DNA from: JBGOTP01 sp041476545
Lineage (GTDB): Bacteria > Acidobacteriota > Vicinamibacteria > Vicinamibacterales > CAVVIG01
Assembly: GCA_041476545.1 (NCBI GenBank)
Contig: JBGOTP010000304.1
Location: 1-6,264 of the forward strand
Length of the DNA stretch: 6,264 nt
Reading direction: 5' to 3'
Of this stretch, positions 6,236 to 6,264 are shown piece after piece. A program made the translations under genes and the position numbers. Position 1 is the first letter of the stretch. Every line of letters begins with the position of its first letter. The notes under the pieces were generated by a model. The model had not been told where the DNA came from. It saw nothing but the letters and a program-made list of their open reading frames with translations, and made no database searches.

Positions 6236-6264
6236 GAAGGCGCCCCGCGAGCACGTCCCGGAGC

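Overview
The window is GC-rich bacterial chromosomal DNA with dense coding and strong G/C bias at third codon positions. The gene content and base composition suggest an acidobacterium-like soil organism, possibly of the Vicinamibacterales. The hints are an M28 peptidase with a PDZ domain, a DUF4159-like fragment, and short dispersed GCT-TY-AGC palindromes. This placement is inference; there is no rRNA or other marker gene in the window.

Layout, left to right. (1) 18-1919, plus strand: a secreted M28 zinc peptidase with a PA-like insert and a C-terminal PDZ domain. (2) 1921-1938: a perfect 18-bp palindrome in the 29-bp gap between convergent genes. (3) 1949-2446, minus: a DinB-family metal-binding four-helix protein, apparently expressed from a leaderless transcript. 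(4) 2447-2601: a 155-bp gap holding the dinB -10 box and a weak inverted repeat. (5) 2602-3840, minus: a membrane-anchored or secreted HtrA/Deg serine protease with one PDZ domain. (6) 3841-4029: a structured gap with a candidate htrA promoter, a palindrome in the predicted leader, a short AGGGCT repeat tract and part of a third palindrome. (7) 4030-5343 and 5330-5998, minus: an overlapping sensor histidine kinase and OmpR-type response regulator forming one operon, also apparently leaderless. (8) 6005-6235, plus: what looks like the N-terminal part of a DUF4159 protein that loses its reading frame near 6176.

Response regulator, histidine kinase and HtrA protease lie in that order on one strand. 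This resembles known envelope-stress modules (MprAB-PepD in mycobacteria, CssRS with HtrA in Bacillus, CpxRA with DegP in enterobacteria). The simplest reading is a two-component system that senses envelope damage and controls the protease beside it. That link is inferred from position and family knowledge only; I found no operator shared between the promoters.

I see no CRISPR array, transposase, phage gene, RNA gene or plainly new multi-gene system. The most unusual signals are non-coding: two -10 boxes at an identical 6-nt distance from start codons with no ribosome binding site, a family of three palindromes sharing only the centre GCT-TY-AGC, and overlapping alternative hairpins ahead of htrA.
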